From Thiodiazotropha sp040507225 (GTDB taxonomy: Bacteria; Pseudomonadota; Gammaproteobacteria; Chromatiales; Chromatiaceae): a DNA stretch of 64,000 nucleotides. The translations under genes and the position numbers were made by a program. The notes beneath the pieces are model-generated. The model saw nothing but the letters and a program-made list of their open reading frames with translations, did no database searches and was not told where the DNA came from. How positions within the stretch are numbered: position 1 is the stretch's first letter; the number at the start of each line of letters is the position of its first letter. Shown here one piece after another: positions 15,899-23,929 of this stretch. The DNA lies in NCBI GenBank assembly GCA_040507225.1, contig JBEVVG010000001.1:62001-126000 (forward strand), in the 5' to 3' direction.

Positions 15899-16072
15899 GC
15901 CGGGTCGCTCTCGATGCTCATCTGATATGGGCGAAAGTATGTTGCGCCGGGCGAAAGATCGCAAGCAATTGCCTGTGGACAGTACGGTTTATATAATCTG
16001 TGGATCAGCATCTGATTCAATACGGAAACGGGTGCAAACCGAGTCATTCAACCGGCCGATAGGGATATTGGC

Positions 16073-16966
16073 ATGAGCATCAACAAGTCCTGCGCAGCAA
16101 TGGTTACACAAATCAGTCGAGACCCCTCTGTTCCCAACTGGAGTTCGGTAGAGATTCCGGATGCCTGGCCTGATCAACTGGCCTTCAGCCGTCCCTCGGT
16201 ACTCTGGGGCTTTCTGAAACAGGTCATCGCCCGAAAGCGTCCCACTGTGAAACTGCCGGAAGGTATGCCGGGAAGGGATATCATCCCCAAATACATCCTG
16301 CGGGAGTTCCACAATTTCCCCAACGGCAACTATTCCAAGCTGCTGGCTCAGCGCTACATCCGAAATTTTGACCGCTTCATGCTGGGTGAGATCAAGAGCC
16401 TGCGTAAACGCATGGCCCTCGAGTTCCAAGGCGCTCAGCGGGTGCTCGACGTGGGCTGCTCCGGTGGTGGTGTGGCGGGCGAGCTGGTTTCGGCGGGCGT
16501 CGAGGATGTCTGGGGCATCGATCCCTCACCCTATTTTCTCAAGCTTGCGGCGCAGGCGCATCCGCAGGTGAAATTCGTTCAGGCCATCGCGGAGGAGAGC
16601 GGTTTTCCGGATCGGCGTTTTCAGGGGGCGACCGCCTGCTTTCTGTTTCACGAGATGCCCATCAAGTTTGTCGAGCTGAGCCTGAAGGAGATTCACCGCA
16701 TTCTCGAACCGGGTGGATTGCTGGTGATTGGCGAACCCTCACCGGTGCAGGCGCGTACTGGCTATTGGAAAATGTTCCGTCGCCATGGCATTCGGGGAAT
16801 CTACTTCCGCTGGTTTGCGCAAACCATTCATGAACCCTTTCTCGACACCTGGCATGACTGTGATCTCAAGGCGCTGTTCGATCGCAATGGTTTCGATCTG
16901 ATTGGGGACGAAATCGGGATGCCGATCCGCTACATCCAGGTGCGCAAAAGGGCTGACACTGAGTAA
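16073..16966 (+). CDS. SAM-dependent class I methyltransferase
   Basis: 297 residues. The Rossmann-fold methyltransferase core begins at VLDVGCSGGG (124-133, SAM glycine loop), continues with GIDPSP (148-153) and the post-motif ILEPGGLLVIGEPSP, as in UbiE/Coq5-type enzymes. The N-terminal 120 residues are not familiar and probably form a substrate cap. AGGGAT precedes the ATG. Substrate unknown; neighbours (a TPMT family gene divergent, srkA downstream) give no clear hint. It is not UbiE itself, whose sequence is more conserved. Confidence 0.8.
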   Translation: MSINKSCAAMVTQISRDPSVPNWSSVEIPDAWPDQLAFSRPSVLWGFLKQVIARKRPTVKLPEGMPGRDIIPKYILREFHNFPNGNYSKLLAQRYIRNFDRFMLGEIKSLRKRMALEFQGAQRVLDVGCSGGGVAGELVSAGVEDVWGIDPSPYFLKLAAQAHPQVKFVQAIAEESGFPDRRFQGATACFLFHEMPIKFVELSLKEIHRILEPGGLLVIGEPSPVQARTGYWKMFRRHGIRGIYFRWFAQTIHEPFLDTWHDCDLKALFDRNGFDLIGDEIGMPIRYIQVRKRADTE

Positions 16967-17021
16967 GTCTGCCTCGCGCCTGCTGACACGACACCATTGC
17001 GACCCAACCTGAGCCTTTACC

Positions 17022-18020
17022 ATGCATGACCAAGATCCCGTGCATGACTTTGCCTCATTGACGCCGGACAGAATGCTGGATTCCATCGAATCCACCGGGG
17101 TCGAATGCAACGGCCAGTTCCTGGCGCTCAACAGTTATGAGAACCGGGTCTATCAGGTGGGGCTTGAAGGACAGCCACCGCAGGTCGCCAAATTCTACAG
17201 ACCCGGGCGCTGGAGCGATGAGGCGATCCTCGAGGAACATGCCTACAGCCAGGCGCTTGCGGACCAGGAAATCCCAGTGATCGCCCCCCTGGAGGATGCG
17301 CAGGGACGCACCCTCATGCATTTCGAGACCCTGCGCTTCTCCCTCTATCCCTGCAAGGGTGGAAGGGCGCCGGAGTTGGATAATCCCGATCAGCTGGAGC
17401 AGTTGGGGCGGTTTGTTGGGCGTATGCACCTGCTTGGCCGGGAACGCAGGTTTCAGTACCGCCCCGATGTGGATATGAAATCCTATCTGCACGAACCGAG
17501 CCGTTATCTGTTGCAGCAGGGTTTTATTCCGGTACACCTGGAAACGGCCTATGAAAGCCTGTTGAAGGATCTTGAAACCCGCATACACGCCTGTTACGAA
17601 CGTGCCGGCCATGTCCCGATCATCCGCCTGCACGGGGATTGTCATCCGGGGAATATCCTGTGGCGCGAGGACGGCGCACAAATCGTGGATTTCGATGATG
17701 CGAGGAATGGACCCGCGATTCAGGATCTGTGGATGTTTCTTTCCGGTGACCGGGAGTACATGACCGCCCGGTTGGAGAACCTCCTGGAAGGGTACACGCG
17801 CTTCTGTGATTTCAATCCCGCGCAACTGCACCTGATTGAAGCCCTGCGCAGTCTGCGTCTGGTGCACTATGCGGGTTGGCTGGCGCAGCGATGGGATGAT
17901 CCTGCCTTCCCCGCAGCCTTTCCCTGGTTCGATTCGGTGCGATTCTGGGAAGAACATGTCCTGACCCTGAGGGAACAACTGGCGAAGATGGATGAACCGC
18001 CCCTGGTGTGTTCTTTCTGA
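17022..18020 (+). CDS. srkA: Stress response kinase A (YihE/RdoA family)
   Basis: Ser/Thr protein kinase of the APH fold that in E. coli counters MazEF-linked death and acts in envelope stress. The 332-residue length matches. The catalytic loop LHGDCHPGNILW (203-214) carries Asp206 and Asn211, and IVDFDDARNGP (221-231) the metal-binding aspartates. The N-terminus (RMLDSIESTGVECNGQFLALNSYENRVYQV) is the SrkA signature. It follows the methyltransferase gene by 55 bases on the same strand. Confidence 0.95.
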   Translation: MHDQDPVHDFASLTPDRMLDSIESTGVECNGQFLALNSYENRVYQVGLEGQPPQVAKFYRPGRWSDEAILEEHAYSQALADQEIPVIAPLEDAQGRTLMHFETLRFSLYPCKGGRAPELDNPDQLEQLGRFVGRMHLLGRERRFQYRPDVDMKSYLHEPSRYLLQQGFIPVHLETAYESLLKDLETRIHACYERAGHVPIIRLHGDCHPGNILWREDGAQIVDFDDARNGPAIQDLWMFLSGDREYMTARLENLLEGYTRFCDFNPAQLHLIEALRSLRLVHYAGWLAQRWDDPAFPAAFPWFDSVRFWEEHVLTLREQLAKMDEPPLVCSF

Positions 18021-18123
18021 GCGGTGCGGGTCTCCTCTCTGCGTCGAAGCCCAGGCTAATCCGGAGTGACCATGCGGTAAGCAATCCGATGCTCAGGTTT
18101 GCGACGCACTCATGTGCTGCAGA

Positions 18124-18630
18124 TCAGTCGTTATCCTCCGCATAGCGTATTTCTATGATCCAGTAACGGGCCGGACCGGCGGGTGTTTCCACATCCACCT
18201 GGTCATCCAGGGATTTCTTTAGTAATGCATGGGCCAGGGGTGAGTCCAGACTGATATAAGCAGAATGCTGATCGATCTCATCGGGTCCGACGATGCGATA
18301 CTCAGAGGTTTTGCCGGCTTCATCCTCCAGGGTGACCCATGCTGCAAAGTAGACCTGTTGTCGATTCTCCGGGGGTTTGGCGATTACTTTCAGGAGCGGC
18401 AGACGTTGCTGCAGGTAGCGTATGCGCCGGTCGATTTCCCGCAGTTCTTTCTTACGGTAGATGTATTCAGCATTTTCAGAACGATCACCTTCAGCCGCCG
18501 CAGCAGCGAGCGCCTGGGTCACCTCGCGGCGGCGGATCCACAATGACTGTTGTTCACCACGCAGGTGTTCGTAACCGGCTGTGGTGATGTATGGTGATTT
18601 GGGTGGTGCAGGAGGTCTGTAGCGTCCCAT
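18124..18630 (-). CDS. greB: Transcription elongation factor GreB
   Basis: Rescues backtracked RNA polymerase by stimulating transcript cleavage in the secondary channel. 168 residues: an N-terminal coiled coil with the tip sequence AAAEGDRSENAEYIYRKK, which holds the acidic catalytic pair (Asp-Glu near 49-52), and a C-terminal FKBP-like domain. The form GDRSENAEYIY is diagnostic of GreB; GreA, with GDLKENAEYHA, is separately present at 46968. The gene is convergent with srkA. Confidence 0.97.
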   Translation of the reverse strand: MGRYRPPAPPKSPYITTAGYEHLRGEQQSLWIRRREVTQALAAAAAEGDRSENAEYIYRKKELREIDRRIRYLQQRLPLLKVIAKPPENRQQVYFAAWVTLEDEAGKTSEYRIVGPDEIDQHSAYISLDSPLAHALLKKSLDDQVDVETPAGPARYWIIEIRYAEDND

Positions 18631-18806
18631 GATGATTATCAGTTTTGTGCCGCGAGCGATGTTACAGGGGTTTTACCGCCAATCCAGTGATTTGAAACAT
18701 CCCGGCGATTTCAGGCGCAAGGGTGAATATTCACCATTGTAAGCAGGATCGGTTACACTACAATCCATTGGAATCACCATTAAAAAAGATATAAGGGGTT
18801 GCTGGG

Positions 18807-21407
18807 GTGAAGACAAGAAAATCCTCTCGATTAATCGCAAAAATCCTACTCACGACACTTGTGGCACTGATCATCGCAGCCTGCGGTGGTGGCGGTGGTG
18901 GCGACGATGGCGGCGATGACGGGGGCGGGGATCCTGGAGACTCCACCGGAACCGCGAGCCTCAGCGGCCGACTCCTGGTGCCTTCCTATGTGGTCACCGA
19001 CAGTGATGTCAACGACATTGAAACGACCTGGGTTCCCAACCATCCTTCGGGTAATGCGCAGAGTGTGCCCAATCCGGTGAATATCGGTGGTTATGTCAAT
19101 GTTGCCGGCGCCGGAGTGTCAGGCAACTCCAGCAGCAGCGGAGACCGGGACGACTACTTCCTGGCCAGCCTCACCGCCGGACAGACGCTGTTGCTGAACA
19201 TTGGTGACCTGGAGAGCGCCGACCTGGACCTGTTCCTCTATGACAGCAACGGCAATCAGGTTGACCTCTCTATCGGGGTGGACAAATTCGAATCCATCGT
19301 GGTGCCTGCCGATGGCCAGTACTACATCAATGTATACGCCTACAGCGGCGCTTCAAACTACCTGCTCTCCGTGGGTCTGACCCCGGCCTCGGCGTTACCG
19401 CCCGGCGCTTTGAGACTTTCCGACGATTTCGTGCCGGGGGATGTGCTGGCGAAGTTCAACGAGACATCCAGCGTACAGGCGCGTTCCGTGGATCCCACCC
19501 TGAGCCAGTTCAACTTTCCTCAGGGCGCTGGCAACAGCATCGGGGTACAGAAACTGACGCTGAACAGTAACCGGGTCTCGGTGGCGGCCAAGTCCATCAT
19601 GCCCACCGGGATGAGTGCGGAGCAACAGCTGAAATACGATACCCTGATGGCGATCAAGAAGCTGAGAGCCCGGGGTGATGTGGTATTCGCGGAGCCCAAT
19701 TACATGGTTCAGCCCACCGCGGTGCCGAACGACGAGCACTACAGCCTGCAATGGCACTACAGCCAGATCAATCTGCCGCAAACCTGGGACATCACCACCG
19801 GCAGCAACGACGTGATCGTGTCAGTCATCGATACGGGTATCCTGTTCAATCATCCGGATACCCCGGCGCGGTTGGTCTATGGCTACGATTTCATCTCTTC
19901 CACCGACATCTCCGGTGATGGCGACGGGATCGACAACAATCCGGAGGACGTGGGTGATTCGGTGCAGGCCGGTAATGCCTCATCCTTCCACGGAACCCAT
20001 GTGGCGGGTACCGTCTCGGCCAATTCCAACAACTCCATCGGTGTTGCGGGCGTGGCCTGGAATGTGAGCGTCATGCCGATTCGTGTGCTGGGCATCGGCG
20101 GCGGGTCCACCTATGATGTGGCACAGGGCATCCTCTATTCCGCTGGCCTGGGTAACGATTCCGGCACCACCCCCACACAAAGAGCGGATATCATCAACAT
20201 GAGCCTGGGCGGCGGGTCCGCGAACCAGACTTCTCAGGATGCCATAACCGCCGCGCGCAACGCCGGTGTGATCATTATTGCCGCAGCGGGCAACGAGAAC
20301 ACCTCCACCCTGAGTTACCCGGCCTCCTATCCCGGCGTGGTCTCGGTCAGTGCCGTGGACATGAACCGCCAGCGTGCGCCGTATTCCAACTACGGTACCG
20401 AAGTGGATATTGCCGCACCCGGTGGCGACACCCAGGCGGACATCAACGGCGACGGCTATTCTGACGGGGTACTCAGTATCATCGCCGACGACTCCCAGTC
20501 GCCCCAGCAGTACGTGTACTCCTTCTATCAGGGCACCTCGATGGCTTCACCCCATGTGGCCGGTGTGGCGGCGCTGATGAAGTCGGTCTACTCAGGCCTG
20601 ACCCCGGCTGAATTCGACAGCATGCTCAGCGGCGGCGAACTGACCACCGATATCGGCAACGCGGGTCGCGACGACCTGTACGGCTACGGTCTCGTGGACG
20701 CCTTCAAGGCAGTGCAGGCCGCACAACAGCGGGGCGGCGGCGGTACCCCCACCGACCCGACCCTGAGTGTCAATCCCAGAACCCTGAACTTCTCGAGCAC
20801 GTTGCAGAGCGCCACGCTGTATGTTGAGGCACTGGGCGGCGATGTCGGTACGGTGACGGTGAGCGAAAACATCGCCTGGCTGTCGGTCAGCACCGGACAG
20901 GTCGATGCCTCGGGACTGGGCAGTTACACCCTCAACGTCGACCGGACCGGGCTTGCCCCTGCCACCTATTCCGGTGTGGTGCAGGTCTCCTCCGCCACCT
21001 CGACGGTGAATGTCGACGTGATCATGCAGGTTTCGGATACCTCGATTACCGGTGACGCGGGCCGTCACTACATCCTGCTGATCAACAACGCCAACAACAC
21101 CGCGCTGCTGCAGTATGCGGTGGAGGCTGAAGGCAGTACGGCCAATTACAGCTTCACCAATGTACCCGCCGGTGACTACCTGGTGGTCGCGGGTTCCGAT
21201 ATGGACATGGACAACCTCATCTGTGATGCGGGTGAGTCCTGTGGCGCCTATCCGACTCTATCGCAGCCGAATGTGATAACCGTCGGCAGCAGCAGTATCA
21301 GCAATCTCGATTTCACCACATCCTTCGAGTATCAGTCACCGACCGGAGCGAGCTCATCGGACGAGACCTACCCGGTGATGATCTACCCGAGAGAGAGTGC
21401 GGAGTAA
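18807..21407 (+). CDS. Subtilisin-like (S8) serine protease lipoprotein
   Basis: 866 residues, GTG start at 18807 after AAGGGG. A signal peptide ends in a lipobox (LIIAAC, Cys26) followed by a Gly/Asp-rich flexible stretch, so the enzyme is lipid-anchored. Residues about 113-190 form a PPC-like beta domain (DRDDYFLASLTAGQTLLL ... DLDLFLYDSNGN). After a propeptide-like part (210-310) comes the peptidase domain with Asp342 (VIDTG), His398 (HGTHVAG), oxyanion Asn497 (AAGNEN) and Ser578 (GTSMASPHVAG). A BACON-like domain (about 750-830) and an unassigned C-terminal domain follow. The next gene, four bases on, encodes a PrcB-like lipoprotein. The full triad means an active protease, probably surface or periplasmic. 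Confidence 0.93.
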   Translation: MKTRKSSRLIAKILLTTLVALIIAACGGGGGGDDGGDDGGGDPGDSTGTASLSGRLLVPSYVVTDSDVNDIETTWVPNHPSGNAQSVPNPVNIGGYVNVAGAGVSGNSSSSGDRDDYFLASLTAGQTLLLNIGDLESADLDLFLYDSNGNQVDLSIGVDKFESIVVPADGQYYINVYAYSGASNYLLSVGLTPASALPPGALRLSDDFVPGDVLAKFNETSSVQARSVDPTLSQFNFPQGAGNSIGVQKLTLNSNRVSVAAKSIMPTGMSAEQQLKYDTLMAIKKLRARGDVVFAEPNYMVQPTAVPNDEHYSLQWHYSQINLPQTWDITTGSNDVIVSVIDTGILFNHPDTPARLVYGYDFISSTDISGDGDGIDNNPEDVGDSVQAGNASSFHGTHVAGTVSANSNNSIGVAGVAWNVSVMPIRVLGIGGGSTYDVAQGILYSAGLGNDSGTTPTQRADIINMSLGGGSANQTSQDAITAARNAGVIIIAAAGNENTSTLSYPASYPGVVSVSAVDMNRQRAPYSNYGTEVDIAAPGGDTQADINGDGYSDGVLSIIADDSQSPQQYVYSFYQGTSMASPHVAGVAALMKSVYSGLTPAEFDSMLSGGELTTDIGNAGRDDLYGYGLVDAFKAVQAAQQRGGGGTPTDPTLSVNPRTLNFSSTLQSATLYVEALGGDVGTVTVSENIAWLSVSTGQVDASGLGSYTLNVDRTGLAPATYSGVVQVSSATSTVNVDVIMQVSDTSITGDAGRHYILLINNANNTALLQYAVEAEGSTANYSFTNVPAGDYLVVAGSDMDMDNLICDAGESCGAYPTLSQPNVITVGSSSISNLDFTTSFEYQSPTGASSSDETYPVMIYPRESAE

Positions 21408-21411
21408 GCGG

Positions 21412-21909
21412 ATGCCTAAGGTGAAAGAAGCGCTGAAATGGATGACTATCACGACACTGGTGGCAAGTATGGCCGGTTGTAACACCCTGACGAAAACCGT
21501 CTCCGTAATGGAGGACGGGGCGGCATGTCGGCAGATTTCCGAAGCCGGCATGCACAGGGTCAAGGGCCCGATCATCCAGAGTACCGGCGCCGGCGTGGTA
21601 TTGAGTAACAAACCCATCAAGTCCGTCGATGCGGCCTCGGAAGAGGATGAGAATTACTGGACCGTGCGGGTGGATATGGGAGCCAAGCCCACAGCGGGGT
21701 ACGGCCTCAAACTGGTATCCGAGAAGTTGGTCATCACGGATCAAACGGCTCGATTCGCACTTCAATGGGTCGAACCCGAACCGGGCAGTATGCAGGCACA
21801 GATGATCAGTTATCCCTGTCTCTACCTGAAGGTTGAGAAGGGCGACTACGAAGTGCTGGAAGCCGTCGACCCGTCCGGTGTGGTGGTTCACAGACTGAGT
21901 CTGCCCTGA
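21412..21909 (+). CDS. PrcB-like lipoprotein, partner of the S8 protease
   Basis: 165 residues from ATG 21412, chosen because GGAG stands eight bases before it, within the end of the protease gene. Signal peptide with lipobox (SMAGC, Cys23). The C-terminal half has the PrcB_C pattern: strand, then KPTAGYGLKLVSEKL, then EPEPGSMQAQMISYPCLYLKV. In Treponema denticola PrcB is a lipoprotein that works with the subtilisin-like PrtP in dentilisin. The four-base gap to the S8 protease gene implies co-translation and a joint function (folding, stability or inhibition of the protease). The function is inferred from domain and context. Confidence 0.75.
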   Translation: MPKVKEALKWMTITTLVASMAGCNTLTKTVSVMEDGAACRQISEAGMHRVKGPIIQSTGAGVVLSNKPIKSVDAASEEDENYWTVRVDMGAKPTAGYGLKLVSEKLVITDQTARFALQWVEPEPGSMQAQMISYPCLYLKVEKGDYEVLEAVDPSGVVVHRLSLP

Positions 21910-21941
21910 TTTTCTGAAACCTCGATGATTCCAATCAGAAT

Positions 21942-21984
21942 GCCGGTCGGTGATCGGGATGTGCCATACATCCCGGTGACCGGC
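21942..21984 (+). terminator. Hairpin after the protease-PrcB pair
   Basis: Two consecutive stems, GCCGGTC/GACCGGC (21942-21948 with 21978-21984) and CGGGATGT/ACATCCCG (21955-21962 with 21968-21975), stack into one long hairpin about 30 bases past the stop. No T run follows, so terminator activity is not certain. Confidence 0.5.
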
Positions 21985-22036
21985 CGCCTCCGGTCGTTCC
22001 TGTACTCGCGATGTCTGTTGCTCATGCAAACCGCCA

Positions 22037-22486
22037 ATGCCTGAGAATGTCTGTATTCGAGTTGCCCGGCCTGCCGATCTCGACGCTATGGTCCGCCTGC
22101 TGTCTCAACTGTTTGCCCTGGAACAGGATTTCGAAATTGACCCACAGCGTCAACGCAGCGGACTGGAGCTGTTGCTCGGTTCGGAGACAGCCCAGGGTTT
22201 CGTCGCCGAGGTATCCGGGCAGGTGATTGCCATGGTAACCGTACAGCGGGTGATCTCCACCGCAGAGGGTGGCGTGGTCGCCTGGGTCGAGGACCTGGTC
22301 GTGGATCAGAACTGGCGTGGCCAGGGAATCGGCAGCACCCTCCTCAGGCATTTGCAGGATTGGTGCGCCGCCAGTAATATTTCCAGGCTGCAACTGGTAG
22401 CCGATCGTGACAATCGTCCTGCCCTCGAATTTTATCGACAGGAGGGTTGGTGCGAAACGAATCTGAAGGTTTTGCGGTACCTGTGA
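22037..22486 (+). CDS. GNAT family N-acetyltransferase
   Basis: 149 residues with the acetyl-CoA binding pattern of GNAT enzymes: VAWVEDLVVDQNWRGQGIG (motif A, the RGQGIG pyrophosphate loop near 97-102) and a C-terminal ALEFYRQEGW motif B. The N-terminus CIRVARPADLDAMVRLL is the usual GNAT start. Substrate unknown. No clear ribosome binding site. It stands alone between the PrcB-like gene and an unknown gene. Confidence 0.88.
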   Translation: MPENVCIRVARPADLDAMVRLLSQLFALEQDFEIDPQRQRSGLELLLGSETAQGFVAEVSGQVIAMVTVQRVISTAEGGVVAWVEDLVVDQNWRGQGIGSTLLRHLQDWCAASNISRLQLVADRDNRPALEFYRQEGWCETNLKVLRYL

Positions 22487-22594
22487 ATCGATGATGAAGA
22501 ACAGGCCCTGGCTGGGTTCCGACAGGAATCGGAATCACCCCTCGAGGCGCTGAATTTGGCGCCTGTGAACTCAAGGAATGACGAAGGGATGGAT

Positions 22595-23005
22595 ATGACC
22601 ATGATAGCGAACTATACCGGCACACCCCTGGACGCTCCGCATCCTGCCGCCATCGGTATCCAAAAGGTGGTACTCGATCCGCTGCAAATCGATTGCGTGA
22701 CCGCAACCATGCTGTCGATTCTGGATAATCAGTGCAAACTGGATCTGGAGGAACAGTTGGCCTGGATGGCCATCTATCCCGTGGTGCGCGATCGCGGTGG
22801 GAAGATCTTCGACAAATCCGCACATCAGGCCATCGATCGTGTCCGGGAGCAGGACGACCCCATGATGAAGGCGCGGGTTCACGAGTTGTGCGAATATGCC
22901 GAACAGCATATACCCAAACCGGTGATGCAGCACTTCAAACGTTTCCTGGCGGAATCCCTGCATGGTTTCAGGGGCGACGCCGAGTCGAACGCCTCCTGGC
23001 ACTGA
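22595..23005 (+). CDS. Unknown conserved-looking cytoplasmic protein
   Basis: 136 residues from ATG 22595, which has AAGGG at ideal spacing; ATGs at 22589 and 22556 are less well placed. I do not recognise the family. The protein has no signal or membrane segment, three cysteines, and several likely helices, including EEQLAWMAIYPVVRDRGG and a tail KPVMQHFKRFLAESLHGF. Codon use resembles that of neighbours. It is convergent with the unknown gene at 23185 across a palindromic element. Confidence 0.65.
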   Translation: MTMIANYTGTPLDAPHPAAIGIQKVVLDPLQIDCVTATMLSILDNQCKLDLEEQLAWMAIYPVVRDRGGKIFDKSAHQAIDRVREQDDPMMKARVHELCEYAEQHIPKPVMQHFKRFLAESLHGFRGDAESNASWH

Positions 23006-23015
23006 TTAGCCCTGG

Positions 23016-23184
23016 TGGACCGCTCGGTAAATTCGGTAACACTCAGAGCCCCGCTACTGGGCCAAGGCAAGGCGTACTTCGCCGGACATGGTATGCCCTT
23101 TCAAAGAAGTGCAATGCAGAATTGGCCCGGTAGCGGGGCTCCCTTTGGGCCGCGCCAGAGTTACCGAATTTACCGAGCGGCCCA
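23016..23184. repeat. 169-base palindromic element with nested inverted repeats
   Basis: The outer arms, 23016-23040 and 23160-23184, pair over 25 bases with one mismatch; the core CCGCTCGGTAAATTCGGTAA is exact. Inside, AGCCCCGCTAC at 23047-23057 starts a second 17-base arm that pairs with 23124-23140, with a single T-G wobble. A loop of 60 bases lies at the centre. It fills nearly all the space between two convergent genes and contains no ORF of note. It may be a MITE-type element or act as a two-way terminator; I see no target-site duplication. Confidence 0.75.
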
Positions 23185-23736
23185 CTAAGGCGATGCCGCG
23201 TACGGCAGCCAAAGCAGCGCCGGTTCCTCCTGCGAGTTCAATACCTGTTTCAGCAGCACATTACCCCGGCTGGTATCCCAGCGCAGGATCACTTCACGGT
23301 CTCCACCCGGGGTGTCCGCATTTTCCCTGACCGGTTGTCCCATCTGCTGCAGAAGTTGCTGAATCAGCTGCTCATGGTACATGCGCCGGTAACCGATTCT
23401 CACCCCGTTGATCCACTCGTCGCGAAAGTAGATCGCAATGAAATGCGCCGGGATGCCGTTGTATATGCCGATCTTCGCGGCACACAGCCGGTTGCCGAAA
23501 TCCGTGTTGGAGTCCTGGCACTTCCAGTCGATATCAGGGAATACCTGCCGAAGCTCCTGTTCGGAAAAGCGGTCGTCCAAGGCCTGCAGATTGAATTTGA
23601 TTTCGTCCTCGCCCCAGAGAAACAACACCACTGAGTCGGTACGCCGCTGACCGTCCTCGGTGAATATCAGCCAGTAGATGGGAGCGATGACGATGATGAA
23701 GGCCATCAGGCGCTTGTAGAGGGGGTTTAACTTCAT
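23185..23736 (-). CDS. Unknown protein with N-terminal membrane anchor
   Basis: 183 residues, not recognised. A hydrophobic helix at 10-26 (LMAFIIVIAPIYWLIF) after a basic start anchors it to the inner membrane, with the rest outside. The body has two cysteines (Cys73 and Cys84 region, WKCQDSNTDFGNRLCAAKIG) that could form a disulfide, and a helix-rich stretch YRRMYHEQLIQQLLQQMG. The stop codon falls on the boundary of the palindromic element. The start is the only Met near the anchor; the upstream region is A/T-rich repeat. Confidence 0.65.
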   Translation of the reverse strand: MKLNPLYKRLMAFIIVIAPIYWLIFTEDGQRRTDSVVLFLWGEDEIKFNLQALDDRFSEQELRQVFPDIDWKCQDSNTDFGNRLCAAKIGIYNGIPAHFIAIYFRDEWINGVRIGYRRMYHEQLIQQLLQQMGQPVRENADTPGGDREVILRWDTSRGNVLLKQVLNSQEEPALLWLPYAASP

Positions 23737-23745
23737 TGTTCAGTC

Positions 23746-23876
23746 GAATTTTAAATTATGAATTTTGAATTATGAATTGATGTGAGTGTGATGCAGCACG
23801 CTGCATTGAACGGGAGGGTGATGTACAGATAGACCGTCCGCAGCACTGTAATAAATTCAGAATTCAAAATTCACAA
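23746..23876. repeat. A/T heptad repeats in inverted orientation
   Basis: Left tract 23746-23778 is made of seven-base units GAATTTT, AAATTAT, GAATTTT, GAATTAT. The right tract (about 23853-23876, AATTCAGAATTCAAAATTC) is its inverted counterpart. The two enclose about 75 bases including GTGAGTGTGATGCAGCAC. This resembles the outer tracts of the elements at 12061 and 31741, though the GTTCGCT arm is not seen here. Confidence 0.5.
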
Positions 23877-23880
23877 TGAT

Positions 23881-23920
23881 CGAAACATGCGGCAGCTCTC
23901 TAAGGCTGCCGCATGTTTCG
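23881..23920 (-). terminator. Perfect 15-pair hairpin after acs
   Basis: CGAAACATGCGGCAG (23881-23895) and its exact complement (23906-23920) form a 15-base-pair stem with a ten-base loop, ten bases past the acs stop codon. No long T run follows on the minus strand, but position and strength suit termination. Confidence 0.7.
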
Positions 23921-23929
23921 AGACCTGGT

